A stretch of DNA of 64,000 nucleotides. It comes from Hypomesus transpacificus. Its lineage: Eukaryota; Chordata; Actinopteri; Osmeriformes; Osmeridae. The position numbers and the translations under genes were made by a program. The DNA lies in contig NC_061072.1 in assembly GCF_021917145.1 (NCBI RefSeq), forward strand, positions 8,061,391-8,125,390. The letters run 5' to 3'. The notes under the pieces were generated by a model. The model saw only the letters and a program-made list of their open reading frames with translations, did no database searches and was not told the DNA's origin. This document shows, piece after piece, positions 1 through 13,100 of the stretch (position 1 is its first letter; the number at the start of each line of letters is the position of its first letter).

Positions 1-579
1 TTGGATGAACCGTCTGAAGTCCATTTGCTCATCCCCAGAAGACCCCAGTCCTCAAATGTCAGACAGAGAGCCCAGAGGAAACCCAGGAAAGATCAAACGG
101 AAACCAGACGCTGAGATCAGTGCTCATCCACCTGCGTGTCATCACACGGCGCCGCTGTCATCACACTGCGCCGGAGTGCCGTCACAAAGCAGACAGGAAG
201 GTCAACAACACCTCCCAGTCCAAAAACACACAGACAGGCACACACACACACACACCAGTGGGGTACTCAAGCATCAAATTTCATCTCAGCACCCCAAAAA
301 ATTATAATAATAAAAAAATATAAATGATTATTGTTTATTATCATTTGATGCTGGTAGTTCATGAAGAAAGAGACATCCTTAGTTTTTTCATTCATTCATT
401 CAATATTTTGCATAATAATACATAAATGAATTGTTATCCAGTGAAATTAAGGATTTATTAGCAAGGGGGTTTAGCACTTTTGCAAGGCACTGTACTGTAT
501 TCATGTCACATTCTCATTGGGGGCTGAGCACCCCTAAAAGACTGATCCTAGAATCGCCCCTGACACAAGCACAGACAGA

Positions 580-633
580 CACACACACACACACACACAC
601 ACAGACAGACAGACAGACAGACAGACACAGACA
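580..633. repeat. CA / CAGA compound microsatellite
   Basis: A run of CA dinucleotides passes into CAGA tetranucleotides. It lies in rhbdl1 intron 5 and makes the open frames here low-complexity artefacts. Similar short CA/TG tracts occur at about 1699-1731, 3930-3945 and 4280-4322. Confidence 0.85.
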
Positions 634-1694
634 GACAAAAAAGACACCATAGCATCAGGGCCGGCTCCTCCCCCAGGCTCTAAGGGGAACAATCAAATTG
701 ATCAACTTCGCACTTTGTTAAAACAGTCCAGTCCGCAGACTCCTTGCCCTTGGTCCGTACCCAGATTGATTTGGTTTATTCTATCACTTCTGCTCCATCC
801 AAATTTGCCAGGCGGGGAAAAAATATGATAATATTTATGTTTCCCCAGAGCACAGGGGGCCTGAGGGAAAATCAATAGATCCCTGAAGTCACCTTACTTC
901 ACTGTGTCCGAGAGGAAAAGGCTTCTACCAGCATCCACCAACACATGACAGATGGCCTAATCACATCTGACCTCTGACCGGGTGTTTGTGTGTAGGTGTG
1001 TGTGTTTGTGTAAAATATATGATGAGAGAGAGCATATCAGGAGAAATTTGAGTGATTAATTGGTTTAAATGTTTTATGGCTCAAGTGTGTGACTGTCTTG
1101 TTGGTAACTTTCTTTGTATGCGTGTGTGCATGCATGCGAGTGCGTGACAAAATGTTTGACTGTGTGGGAATGTGTGTATGTGGTAAGCTTGAGTAGTTGT
1201 CGTGTGTGTATATTTGGATAGTGTGTGTGGTGTTATTGTTACAGTGTGTGTGGATTCCCCTCACGACTGATTAGATCTTCAGTCACGATTGCTTTCCTGC
1301 CAATGGACACAAAAGATGACGTTGTCTGAAAACGGCTGATTTCCAAAACATTCCCAACAAAAAGGCCATTTTACTAGTCCTGTGCTGAGGCTCTTTAGAA
1401 TAACAACCTTGAATTTAATTACACATTCTCATTTAATTAGATCTTAAGGACCTGGATCAGACAGGACCAAACTGAGTTGAGCAAAGACTATCTCACAACA
1501 TGGCTGTCACACTGTAAACCACAGAGAAGCTTCCGGTAGTACAATATGTGTCTCTTTATGTGTGTGCCATTATATTTATGTGTTCGTTTATATTGCGCGT
1601 GCCATTATATTTATGTGTGTGTTTATATTGCGCGTTTTGTGCGTGTGCCCGTCTTTGTGTGTGCCTGTGTGTGTCTGCCAGTTAGCTAGTCGGT

Positions 1695-1734
<40 letters not shown>

Positions 1735-2203
1735 TTGGCTGGGCAAGGTATGAGCAGGATACCACATGAGGTAGGGTTAACCGAGCACTCTCCCAGCCCA
1801 GGTCCTGTGGAGGCAGGCTGGGGAGATTACCATAATCACACCAAGGTCACCCCGCCCCCTCCCTTCTCCCCGGCACCAGGGGACTTCTGAGGAGGAGTTT
1901 ACAGGGCCACCGGGCCAGACTCCGTAAACCACACAGAGGCTACTTTACAATATCAGGAACTAATGCTAGAGGAACATACCACAGAAACCTGTCTCCGGGG
2001 CCTGGGGTTACCGGGCGTAAGGAGAGAGGTAGCCAAGCACCGTCAGAAACAAACAAGCGCAGCGGAAAGAACCGAAAGAGCAAGAAGTCTAGTTGTTATT
2101 CCGTGGGGCAGAACTGACGCCAAGATGACAGCCATGGAATCCACTTACTAATTCACCGTGGGCCAATAAAACCACTGTGCTTGTTCCATATTCATATAGC
2201 AGG

Positions 2204-2350
2204 AGTCACAGGGAGGGAGTCAGGGCTGGACTGTGAGTCACAGCCTGGAGTCACAGGGAGGGAGTCAGGGCTGGAGTGTGAGTCACAGCCTGGAGTCACA
2301 GGGAGGGAGTCAGGGCTGGAGTGTGAGTCACAGCCTGGAGTCACAGCCAT
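2204..2350. repeat. 45-bp minisatellite, about 3 copies
   Basis: The unit begins GAGTCACAGGGAGGGAGTCA and repeats every 45 bp. Because 45 is a multiple of three, it reads as a 15-residue repeat in several frames, which explains the long spurious open frames here. It lies in rhbdl1 intron 5. Confidence 0.85.
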
Positions 2351-2479
2351 CCCTGGCACTCGGGGTGATTTATCAAGCCTTCGGTTCAATGCTACTGCTC
2401 TCTCCTGTTCTATTCCTATGGCTCTCCACCATCTCCCCTCACCCTCCATCACTCACCATCTATCTCTCCATGCCTCTCT

Positions 2480-2705
2480 CTCCCTTCTCTCCCCCTCCCC
2501 CTCCCCCTCCCCCCCTCCCCTCCCCTCCCCCCCTCCCCTCCCCTCCCCTCCCCTCCCCTCCCCTCCCCTCCCCTCCCCTCCCCTCCCCTCCCCTCCCCCT
2601 CCCTCCCTCTCTCTCCCTCTCTCTCCCTTCTCTCCCCCTCCCTCTCCCTCTCCCTCTCCCTCTCCCTCTCCCTCTCCCTCTCTCCCCCTCCTTTCTCTCC
2701 CTCTC
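2480..2705. repeat. C/T-only tract of CCCCT and CTCCCT repeats
   Basis: About 225 bp in which the plus strand is almost purely pyrimidine: a CCCCT-type array (about 2520-2600), then a CTCCCT-type array (about 2600-2700). The minus strand, which is the rhbdl1 sense strand, is G/A-rich and could form triplex or quadruplex structures (inference). Confidence 0.85.
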
Positions 2706-2715
2706 CACTCTTCCT

Positions 2716-2872
2716 GCCCAGGTCTTGATTGTCTCAGTAGTTTCCCAGGTCTTGATTGTCTCAGTAGTTTCCCAGGTCTTGATTGTCTCAGTAGTTTCCC
2801 AGGGCTTGGCTGTCTCAGTAGTTTCCCAGGTCTTGATTGTCTCAGTAGTTTCCCAGGGCTTGGCTGTCTTCC
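2716..2872. repeat. 27-bp minisatellite, about 6 copies
   Basis: The unit is CCCAGGTCTTGATTGTCTCA followed by GTAGTTT. Some copies carry GGGCTTGGC in place of GGTCTTGAT. The 27-bp period gives a 9-residue repeat in translation that should not be taken as protein. Confidence 0.85.
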
Positions 2873-4560
2873 CTGGCGGAGCAGCAGCTGCAGAGGAGAG
2901 GGAGTGTGCTGCTCCGCTGGGCCTGGGTTTCCCTTCAGCCTCGACAGGAAGTCCCAGACCAGACCCACTCTGCAGCCCTCAAAGACAATCACACAAACAA
3001 GGTGCGACACGGCTAAGCATTCTGGGAGTTGGAGATAGACTTCAGAACTGCGATTCGAACAGTGGCGCAGGTTCTATCTTGCAACGAGTATACGTTTTTT
3101 TTTTTCTAAAGCATTGCCCTTCATAGAAATTGAAAATCAATGGCTTCTTAGATAGTAATAATTCTTTCAGGCTTTCCCCTTGTTTTTATCACATTGTTGT
3201 CTGGATGCCTGGAAGAATGTTACAGAATCAAACCCATTAAAAGGGGCCTCAGTGATGGACCGAGTCATTACTACCATGAAGAAGCAGCCTCGAAGGGAGA
3301 CCATATTTCTATTTATTGTTCAAGTGGATGTATTGATTGGTGAGCTATGGATTTTCCCCAAATTAAAGCAGCCTTCCGAGCCTTTAAGTTGGACAGAATG
3401 GCCGTCATGTTTCCAGAAAATAACATCAAGGTTTAATTAGTTTCTCGCTATAGGTTCATAAGCCAAGGTCCACTGCTTTTAATTAAGCAATCAGATCTCC
3501 GAGAATGCGCAGAGGCTACAGTATAAAGTTGCTAATGGCGGACCAATATGCAGTGACTGGATGTGAAGGAGCTGTTCCGTCGACAGCAGGAGTGTAATCC
3601 TCACATTCCCAGGAAATAAATGCACCTGATATCCAAGGTCCAGTCAGTGAACCATCATATTCTTCCTCTTGGCAGTGAAATGCATGTAAAGTATCTTGTT
3701 TTCCTGAGCGTGACCCTGGAGGGGCAGGGGGATGTGGAGGAGAGGCCTTCTCAGTGACCAGGGCCATGAAGGTTGCATCCAGAGATGCAGAGGAAGACGA
3801 ATGAATCAAAAGCAAACGTTTCAATTGAATTGAACTAAATTCCATAAAGATTTGTATACGTACATGCGCATACACAATAATCATACACATATATAGGCAT
3901 ACACACCCACACGGACGCACACACTCTTACACACACACACACACAGCAGGTATCTGTGAATGTAACCACAGAGCACGACTAAGCCTTGGCAGCTCTGCTG
4001 CTTTACAAGAACAACAAACAAATCCTGATATGATTTAACTCATATGCAAGACGGTACAGAACATGAATATAAACATGAGAAATAGACTGAAGAAAAAATA
4101 AAAGTTATTATTTTCAGTAATCTGGACCCCTGGGCAATTTCATCCACAATCCACAAAATCATCCACAAACATCAGACGTTGACAGAGGGGAGCGTTCTGG
4201 GAACTGAAATGAATCCAAGCAGAGAAAGTCACAAGGTTTAATCTCACTGACGTTCGGAGGAACTTGGAGAAGGCACAACCACACACACACACAACCACAC
4301 ACACACACACAACCACACACACGCACTAAAATTCCAAAACAGAAAAAAGCACTGAAAAAAATGATGTGATTATTAATATCATCCAGAAACCAACAGTATG
4401 TAAAAAAAAGTTATGAAAGGGGTTGAAATGAACATTCGAAAACACACACGATTAATTAAAACGACGCTAGACCTTTCAACTTTGCTGTATCGCAACTGGC
4501 ATGAAAAGAGTCGAAATTCAGCTGCACAGAGACAACAGCGGCCAGAGGCAGAGATCCCAT

Positions 4561-4655
4561 TGGCTCACATTCACTGCCGTCTCCCCCTCCATTGGCTCAC
4601 ATTCACTCCCGTCTCCCCCTCCATTGGCTCACATTCACTCCCGTCTCCCCCTCCG
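4561..4655. repeat. 32-bp direct repeat, 3 copies
   Basis: Three near-identical copies of a unit beginning ATTGGCTCACATTCACTCCC and ending in CCCCCTCC lie head to tail. It is an intronic minisatellite with no other function visible. Confidence 0.75.
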
Positions 4656-5124
4656 TTTGATGCCCGTCTTTACTTTCATGCCAAAACACGCGTGCCCGAG
4701 GCAGGAGGAGTCTTCATCCCCCTCCCCTGGAGTCTGAAGCCAGGCTGCGTGACCCCGTCGACCTCTCACATGGAAGTTAAACCCCCCCAGTTATCCAGCT
4801 CCTTCGCTGTCCATTTGCGGTCTCCACATAATTAGCCAGAGCCAAACGAGAGGAGCACCTGTGAGTTTGACCCCCTGCAGAGCGTTGTGGACCCCCAGGC
4901 GTGCGCCCCACGCCTGCTTCAAACACATCCTCCGCCTTGTCGACCCCCTGCCTCTGACCCCCGCCTCGTCGACCCCCTGCCTCTGACCCCCGCCTCGTTG
5001 GGTTTAAGGCTGCATTACAAATCCCAGCATCTCAACTGCGCTTAGGTTAATACCCAGGAGAGGAAGCTGGAAATACTCCACTTTCCATCTTTCTTTCTCA
5101 CTCTCTATATCTCCCTCTCTCTCG

Positions 5125-5155
<31 letters not shown>

Positions 5156-5606
5156 GTTCCTCCTCTCAGTCTGTCATCATCGTAAAAAATAAATCAAAGC
5201 TACAATAATTCATGAGCAGAAACAAAATGTGTGTATGTGTCAGTGTGTGTGCATTTGTGTGTGTGTGTGCGCTTCAGTGAGTGAGAAAAAGTAAGAGGAA
5301 TTTGTGGTAAGGAGTTTAACCCAGCTTAGGAGAAGAAGAGGAGAAGACAAGAAATGCTGAAAAGTTACTGGGAGAGACTTACATATTGACTGGATTGTGA
5401 TTTTGATGGAAAAACTAGGAAAATCAAGTTAGCGAATTTAAAGGAATTGATCACTCAATGTGAATTACCGACTGTGCCTGTGACAGCAATCTAATAACAG
5501 TCACCCAGTGATGAACGACATCACCACCAATAGCCTGCAAAGCAGAGTTGAAAAGAGGAGGTACAAGCATTTCTGTTGCTGCTCTTCGACACGAGGCTTG
5601 GCCTCC

Positions 5607-5730
5607 AACAGCCTCACAACCCCCCTCCCAACTCCAACAGCCTCACAACCCCCCTCCCAACTCCAACAGCCTCACAACCCCCCCCCCCCTCCCAGCTCCA
5701 ACAGCCTCCAACCCCCCCCCCCCCTCCCAT
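5607..5730. repeat. About 27-bp C-rich minisatellite, 4 copies
   Basis: Four copies of a unit reading CTCCAACAGCCTCACAACCC followed by a C run of variable length. The C runs lengthen toward the right, as expected from replication slippage. Confidence 0.75.
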
Positions 5731-5992
5731 ACGCTGCACGCGTATTTCAGTAGCAAATCACTGGACCAGAACACTGCTAAACAAAACTGCTGACACGACG
5801 CAGAACTTTAACTAACCTAATGAATGACTAATGAAATAAACAACTAGCACAAAGTACAAACACCCCTCAGAACTGCTGCTACGACAGTGCAGCGCAGTAT
5901 AATTCTGTTCAATTAACTGAATCCCAAAGGAAATTTAAGACACAGCACAGTACACATGAACTGCAGGACAGAGCCGGCTGTGTGTCACTCAC

Positions 5993-6105
5993 CGGCCAGC
6001 ACCCCGGCCATGTAGAGCAGGCTGATCCTCAGGATGCCATGAACCATCTCCAGGGGAACACCGATCATCAGCTGGAGCAGAGCGTTGAAGCCCAGCTGCT
6101 CCAGC
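5993..6105 (-). CDS. rhbdl1: rhbdl1 coding exon 5
   Basis: Encodes [16 protein letters not shown] and the following [20 protein letters not shown], part of the rhomboid helix bundle. The acceptor is CTCCAG|G and the donor GCCG|GTGAGT. The exon begins with the last base of a glycine codon and ends after the first base of the next. A 13-bp minisatellite starts 165 bp into the preceding intron. Confidence 0.93.
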
Positions 6106-6974
6106 CTGGAGGAAAGGGGGGCAGAGGATAGAGGGGCAGGACAGAGGGGAACAGGGCAGGGCAAAGGGGGGGGAGGAAAGGGTGGAGAGAGAGAGGCGGG
6201 CACTGGGATTGAATGACAATGAATAATGTGGAATGATTCCATCAAAGTCATCACTGCTACTCTGTTCATCGGTCTACAGTAGGGGTCTACAGTAGGGGTC
6301 TACAGTAGGGGTCTACAGTAGGGGTCTACAGTAGGGGTCTACAGTAGGGGTCTACAGGCAGCCATCAATCTAACACATGCCATTAGCCGTCGACAGCAGA
6401 TCAATTGCTGTGGTGTGGTGTCACACAGCTTAATATATTGGGGTGTGTGTGGTGTGTGTGTGGTGTGTGTGGTGTGTGTGGTGTGTACGGTATGTATGTG
6501 GTGTGTGTGGTGTGGCGAAGGGGGAAAAAAGATGCGTTTGTCTGTCCAACCCGTGGCATCTGCAAAAACTGTAACAACATTGCATCGCAGCCTGTGTGCC
6601 ACAGCCCTTTAGTGCGTATATACTATATAGGTCTTACATGGCCTTTAGCGGGGGAGTTTAACTTGCAACCTCATAATCTGCAGTCCAATGTTGAAGCGAT
6701 CCCTAGCATGTCAGCTGACTCACACAGAAAAGGATGAAGCAGCGCGTCTCTCACCCCACGTGCATGAACATGTAGCTGAAGAAGCGCCAGACCTGGGCAC
6801 GGTGGCCAGGGTGGTACACCAGGGGGCTCTTCATGAAGTCTGGCTGGTAGGTCTGCAGGACCCACTTGTTCAGCATTATCCCGTAGCACATGAACACGAT
6901 GATCTGGAGAGAGAGAGGGAGGGAGGGAGATAGAGAGAGGTAGAGGTAGAGTGTAAGAGAGAGAGAGAGGTAGA

Positions 6975-7038
<64 letters not shown>

Positions 7039-7057
7039 GAGGTAGAGTGTGAGAGAC

Positions 7058-7114
<57 letters not shown>

Positions 7115-7127
7115 GAGTGTGAGAGAC

Positions 7128-7199
<72 letters not shown>

Positions 7200-10100
7200 A
7201 GGTGAAACTCCAAAGGCAGGGTGCAGGAGTGTTTGAAAGAGACAGATGATACTCAATTCCCACCCACGTCTTTTCGCTCTGACACAATCATCATAACCTC
7301 CAATTATGTGGATGGCTATCATGAAAGCCGAGAAATTGTCTCTGCCAAGAAACAAACTGTTCTTCAGTTTACAAATGTTGTGAGATGTTTCTCCCTCCTC
7401 CTTCCTCCCTCTTCTCTCATATGTCATAGTAAGACTCTCTTTTATCGGCACAGCCAGTCAGCTACCATTCAGAACGACACACACACACACACACACACAC
7501 GCTTCGACATTAGGCGGGTTCATATCCCAATGAATCATCATCATCACCTCGAACCTCGACGATAGCTGACAGTCATCATCGTATGCTCTGTTGTCATTAC
7601 AGACCGTTTCACCCGAGTCTTTAAGAGCACTTAGGGTACTTGGCTTTTCTCCTGAATACCAAAGCACTCGTGAGATGGGGGGGGGGGGGAGCAGCGGGGG
7701 GGGAGCAGCAGCGGGGGCTAGAGCTGCAGCCCACTCTCTCCCAGCTCCAGTCTTGCATCGGGGGCAGAGCTGCAGTCCACTCTCTCCCAGCTCCAGTCCT
7801 GCAGGACCGCAGCACTGCCCACTTTCTCCTTTTACTGTGTAATTGGCCAATTAATGCCGTTTAGTTGGCCGGAGAGCTCAGTGACCTGGATTTCTTGTTC
7901 TTAATCAGGAACTGAATGGAATTTAAGCAAACGGATGCTCCAGGCTAGACACTGAAGCCTTGTTTATATATCGGAATCCGAATCAAAAACGGTTTATATA
8001 TGTACCTTTAGTTTAGTTAGACCACGCATTTAAGTTTTAGTTTTAAGATTCCTATATGTTTAATGTATGCACCTTCCAGCCAAAGTAAATTCCTAGTCTG
8101 TGCAAACTTTCATGGCGATTAAAACCCTTTCTGATTCTGATATGTATGGCTATTTTACTGGTTCTCAACCAGTTTGCCCACAGTTGGAGCTAAGGTTGTT
8201 ATTGTGTCACCCACAGACTTGAGATACCAGGGCTCTTACAGGGCCCCAGAAGCACTCAGGAAGCCTGTTGAAACCCTGCCAGTCCTGAGTGGGTAAGTGG
8301 TGTTCCCTCCTACCTGGATGATGGTGATGATGGCCATGAAGATGGGCGGTGGGCACAGGCGGTTCTGGTGGAAGTACCAGCGTCGGTCCGTCTCACACGG
8401 CAGGATCTCATAGGCCACGTAGCGCACAAAGCGCTTGTACACGCCCAGGCCCGTCTCGTCCAATAGGATCTCTCGTTGCAGCGTGCGGCGGCCGTTGGCG
8501 ATGGCCCGTCGGAAACTGCTGGAGCGCTTGCTGCTCATCTGCGGAGGGAGAGATGGAGCGAGAGACACAGGATTTGAAACATTTCCAAACAAATCGCTGT
8601 CATCGGCTGTCATGGTTGTGAATGTCTATTTTAAATGATAAAACCAAGCTTTGTGAGAGTAGAACCCTTGATTCAGGCGTGTTCCCGTCTTCTAAAGCAC
8701 AGTTTTAAATGAACTAGACCACACCTGAACCTACGAAATGTCACAGGCTGTAACAAAGTCTTTAAAAACCGCCGACTGCTCTCTCCAAAACAAAGAGAAT
8801 CTCAATTTTCCAGGCTTCCGTAAGAGAAGAGGAAAAGACACAGAGGCAAACCAGCACCCTTGAAGTGCTCGGTGCTAAAAGGAGACAGGATTATTTCAGC
8901 ACAGTTTTGACAGGAACACATGGTTCTTCTATTCAAGTTGGAGGGAAACGTGATTTTGCCTTCAAGGGAAGCACCCGGGTGTTCAGGGGAGAGATGGGTG
9001 ACAGGTTCCTATTATCATACACACTCCAGATTTGCTTAGTGAGCAGTATATCAGCACAGCTGTAGGCTAGCATGACACAACTCCCTTCATGAAACGAGCG
9101 CCATGTTTTCTTTTAATGAACCGCCCAGGGGGGAAGAGCTCAGGTGCCACCAATACAGACAGCTAAGGAATTAGCCCAGAAGCTACACTAGTGTAGCTGT
9201 AGTGTTTGACTAAGCGGAATTCATAAGATAGATATTACATCACGCTATCCATCAGTGGCAGTTCTAGACTAATTTTACTGAAGGGGGCCAGTGTTTAATC
9301 AGAGGGGCACATTCAAAAACGGAAACAAATGATATTTTAACATAAAATAATTAAATTTTGCTTGACTCAGGCTCTGACTTTCCCTCTTCCAGCTCTCTCA
9401 ATACCTTGATATGTTTCTCAAACTGGGGCAAAAAAGGCTGCAAAGTCCCTTCCTCGTTTCATGATGACTACTAGAAGAAGTAAAATGTGTAAAAAATGTT
9501 TAAAAAAATGTTTAAAAACATTTTTCCAGGGGTACTGGCCCCTGTAGGCCCCCGTGTAGACCGCCCCTGCTATCCATAGCCTATCTTTATCTTCTATCAA
9601 TAATACAAATATAAAATATTAAACAAAGACATTTCCAGAAATGATTAAACAATAAGAAGAAATGTCCCAAATTTAGGCTATAGCCTGAACATATTTTAAT
9701 CCTGTTGCCTATCGAGTTAACTTTGAATCTTAATACATTTCTAATTAACGAAAACCTGTCCACGATCAGTTAACCTGCCAGGAACTCAACTGACGGCTAT
9801 GGAATACGACACAAGACACTGCAAACATGAGGTAATCAAAGAGCTCAAATAAATTATTCTACGCCAACAGACAGATGCAATATGGCGGCCCGTGGTGCAG
9901 CTGCGCTGCAGACCCATCCTGTCCCTCGGGACCCAGCAGCTGAAACAGAGCAACCACAACTCATTAGGCTCAGCTATGTGCAGCCTCATGGCTTGGGGGA
10001 GATTGATAATGAAATAATTCACCGACGCAAAATTTACATATGCTAAATGAAATAAACACCGCTGATGACGAATGAATAAATGAGACCAGACAAACGGCCG

Positions 10101-13100
10101 AGCACATGGGTCCGCCGTGGAGGACGTACATTTTATGTGAAGAAATAAAAGAGTCATAAAAAAAGACAAATAGATCTTTAGGATGAACAGAACAAGAGCA
10201 AAGCTGTTATGTTGGTCGGGAGGTTTGCGATGCTGAGAGACACAGAGTCGGCTATTAGGTTATTAGGAAGCTGCGGGGCTGAACAATGTAAGGTACGTGG
10301 CTGTGGCACGGTAATAACCCGAGTGACGCAGAGGAGGCTTGCTGCCCTGTCGGGGGTTTTGGTCCGCTGCATATTTTAGCTTCAAGGAGATCAGACCCGG
10401 GAAATGCAATGAGCCTGCCCTTGTAGCTGAGCGTGGAGGCTGAGTGCGTCGAGGGAGGACTTTAGAGAACAGGGCAGGTATTATAGAGGAAGAATGGGAT
10501 CCCACGTGTGTGCTCTCACCTAGACGATCCGAGTGTGTTGCTAATGGGCAGACACTCCTGTCAGGGCCCCATCCTGTCTTTATCAAACGAGAGGACACAT
10601 ACCCTAAGTTAGGAATGAAAACCAGATGGAGGAGAGAGGAGAGCGAAACACATTGAGCGAGAGAGAAAGAGAATACACACTGTGTATCTACCGCACTGTG
10701 TGCTCACAAGCGGAAGTGAGGGAAGTAAGGATGAGGTGAATAAGGGGGCGGAGAACAGCTGTAAACACAAATGTGTTTTCCTTTTTCTTCTCCACGGTCA
10801 CCTTTCTTCTCTAAACGATGACTGGGGGTTTCTGCCCGTTTTATCTCTGTTTGCTGTGAGAAACACCTGCTGCCTCTCCTCTTTAGCAACGCTGCATTCT
10901 CCCTCACCCTCTCCCTCTCCCTCTCTGAGAGTTGGGCTCGTGAGCGCTCCCTGGAGACGCCGTTAGACACACTTGTCATTCCGCTTCGCCTGTTCCGACC
11001 TGTGCTTCTAAGTGAGCATTAAGCGGCCTTTGAAGTGGTAATACGACGGCGAGGGGAAGGTAGACAATAAGGAGCGTACAGCAGACACCCAGACATGGGA
11101 GCCCAGCGTGGTGGGGTAGACCCAGAGCCTGCTGACATCACATCCTATCTCAGCCCCAGATCTGGGCCTCCTTTGGCATGCAATAACAGCAACGGTAATA
11201 CAAGTCCCCGAGCAGGAACACGTCTGCCAGGGAATCATTGATAGTCAGGGTAAGAGTAAGGAGGGATCTAAAGATAGACTTAGCCTGGAGGGGAACGTGA
11301 ACGGACCTAATTGACAGCTGTGCTTGTGTCTCTGTGTGTCTCTGTGTGTGTGTGTGTCTCTCTCTCTATGTCTGTGTGTGTGTGTGTGTCTCTGTGTGTG
11401 TGCGGGTGTGTCTGTGTGTGTGTCTCTGTGTGTGTGGGTTCCAAACAGCGAGTGCTCACACTCTCTCCCATGAAAGCAGTGTGTGGTCTTAGAACACTCA
11501 GTCCCAGTCTGAGATGGCTTAATTAGTGCCTGCTCATGGTCAATACTGTACGACTCAATAGTGTGAATTAATAATAACAAAGTTGTGCTGGATAAACAAG
11601 CCATTAATGGACGTTTTCAAGGTGGACTGTGCATAATTGACTTGATGCTAACCCGATGAACAACTACTTTGTTCTATCAACTGACTTTATGATCTTTTTT
11701 GAACAATGGTGTACAAGCACAATGCACGCGCGCGCACACACACACACCTCCAGGCATGTATTCAGAAAGGACCTCTGTTAAACGATGTTGTGATTAATTA
11801 ATGCCAATAAATCATTGAATTAATGCCATTCAATTATTTACAACCAGTCTGAAGATTGCCCCTCAAATCATCATGGGCACAGTCATCTCAAGAATGCACA
11901 CACCATTTGTCATTTAGTATCATTAAGGCACTGAGGTGCGCAAACATACAGATGGAGAGAGGCATAAATAAGAGGAGGAAGAGGGAGAGACATACCTACA
12001 ATCATACACACTATGAATCTCAGTACTGTGCATCTTTCATTTTCACTGACCCAGTTACTCCGGGTCTTTGCTGCCCAATTCCTTTTTAAAAAGAGAGTCT
12101 ACCTCTATCCCAAGGCCATAGCCACAGCCTCCTTCATGCTTAAATCATCACAAGCTCAACTGGCAAAACCTTCACTCTAGGACACTTTGAGCAAAGTGCA
12201 GCACTTTGAGCCTACAACTCATCTAAGAGAAATGCTGCCTGCCTTGATTTGTTGTATCTGTATTTGTGTTTGTGTGTGCTGTTTGTGCCCTGGTGTGTGT
12301 GTGTGTGTTTGCAGTTAGACACATTTCTTCAGTATGTGCTTTTGTTGGCATTTTATGTGTGTGTTTGTATTTGTGTGAGGGAGCGTGTGTGTGTGTTTGT
12401 GTTTGTGTGAGGGAGAGTGTGTGTGTGTATTAGCATCTCCTTGGAGACGTCCACCACAGTCACTAAACACTAGCAGAATGTCCAAGTAGGACTTATTCAA
12501 TACACCTGCACTGAAGCCACTAAATGTCCCACAGAAGCTGTCTCAGTCCTGGACACTAAACCCTCCATCAGCAGCTCCTTTCGGCTCCAGGCCGCAGCCA
12601 GACACTCCTCTGGGCTTCTGGCCCCAGTCCTCATCACACACTGGTTCTCTTCACATGGATTTACACCAGACCGGGGCAAACAAGGACTCTAGAGCAGGAT
12701 TTCACCCTATTTCATCAACTATTGACTTGGAAATCCATAAAAGAGAGGTAAAAAAAAAAGTTTGATGGAAGGATTGTGAGTTGTAAAGAGAAAACCAAGG
12801 GTCCCTTGTTTGGAAGTGATCTACAGCTGCCATGTTGGATTAGCTCCGATGGTTTCATCACCCAGATTACCACCGGCAGGTAAGAAATAATGACACAGTT
12901 CTTCCTTTACGCAGGTGGACACAATAGCATCTACATGCTATCTAAAAATAAATCGATATGCGTAATTTTCACACGGTGTGCACACCAGTTCCCTGGGTGT
13001 CTGCATGGCCTCGTTTTCCCTGCTGCCACTCTCATCCCTGCTGTCACGCTCCTCCCTGAAGCTGTGAATACTACCACTCGTGAACTCTGACAACTAGAAG

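Larger units (their letters stand above)
1..5992. other. rhbdl1 intron 5 (start of), repeat-rich, no exon seen
   Basis: This stretch follows the donor of rhbdl1 coding exon 5 (GT at 5991-5992). The missing exons, which would encode the GxSG catalytic serine and the last helices, were looked for on the minus strand and not found, so the gene continues past position 1. The long open frames here are translations of minisatellites at 2204-2350, 2480-2705 and 2716-2872 and of CA/TG microsatellites. Apart from repeats I see no gene. Confidence 0.6.

Noticed and set aside
2181..3126. Long proline/serine-rich open frames on both strands
   Set aside because: They are translations of 45-bp and 27-bp minisatellites and a CCCCT array whose periods are multiples of three or lack stops. 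No splice structure or conserved domain.
3516..3920. 134-residue minus-strand open frame as a candidate rhbdl1 3' exon
   Set aside because: It has no GxSG motif, no membrane helices matching rhomboids and no flanking splice sites in phase 1.
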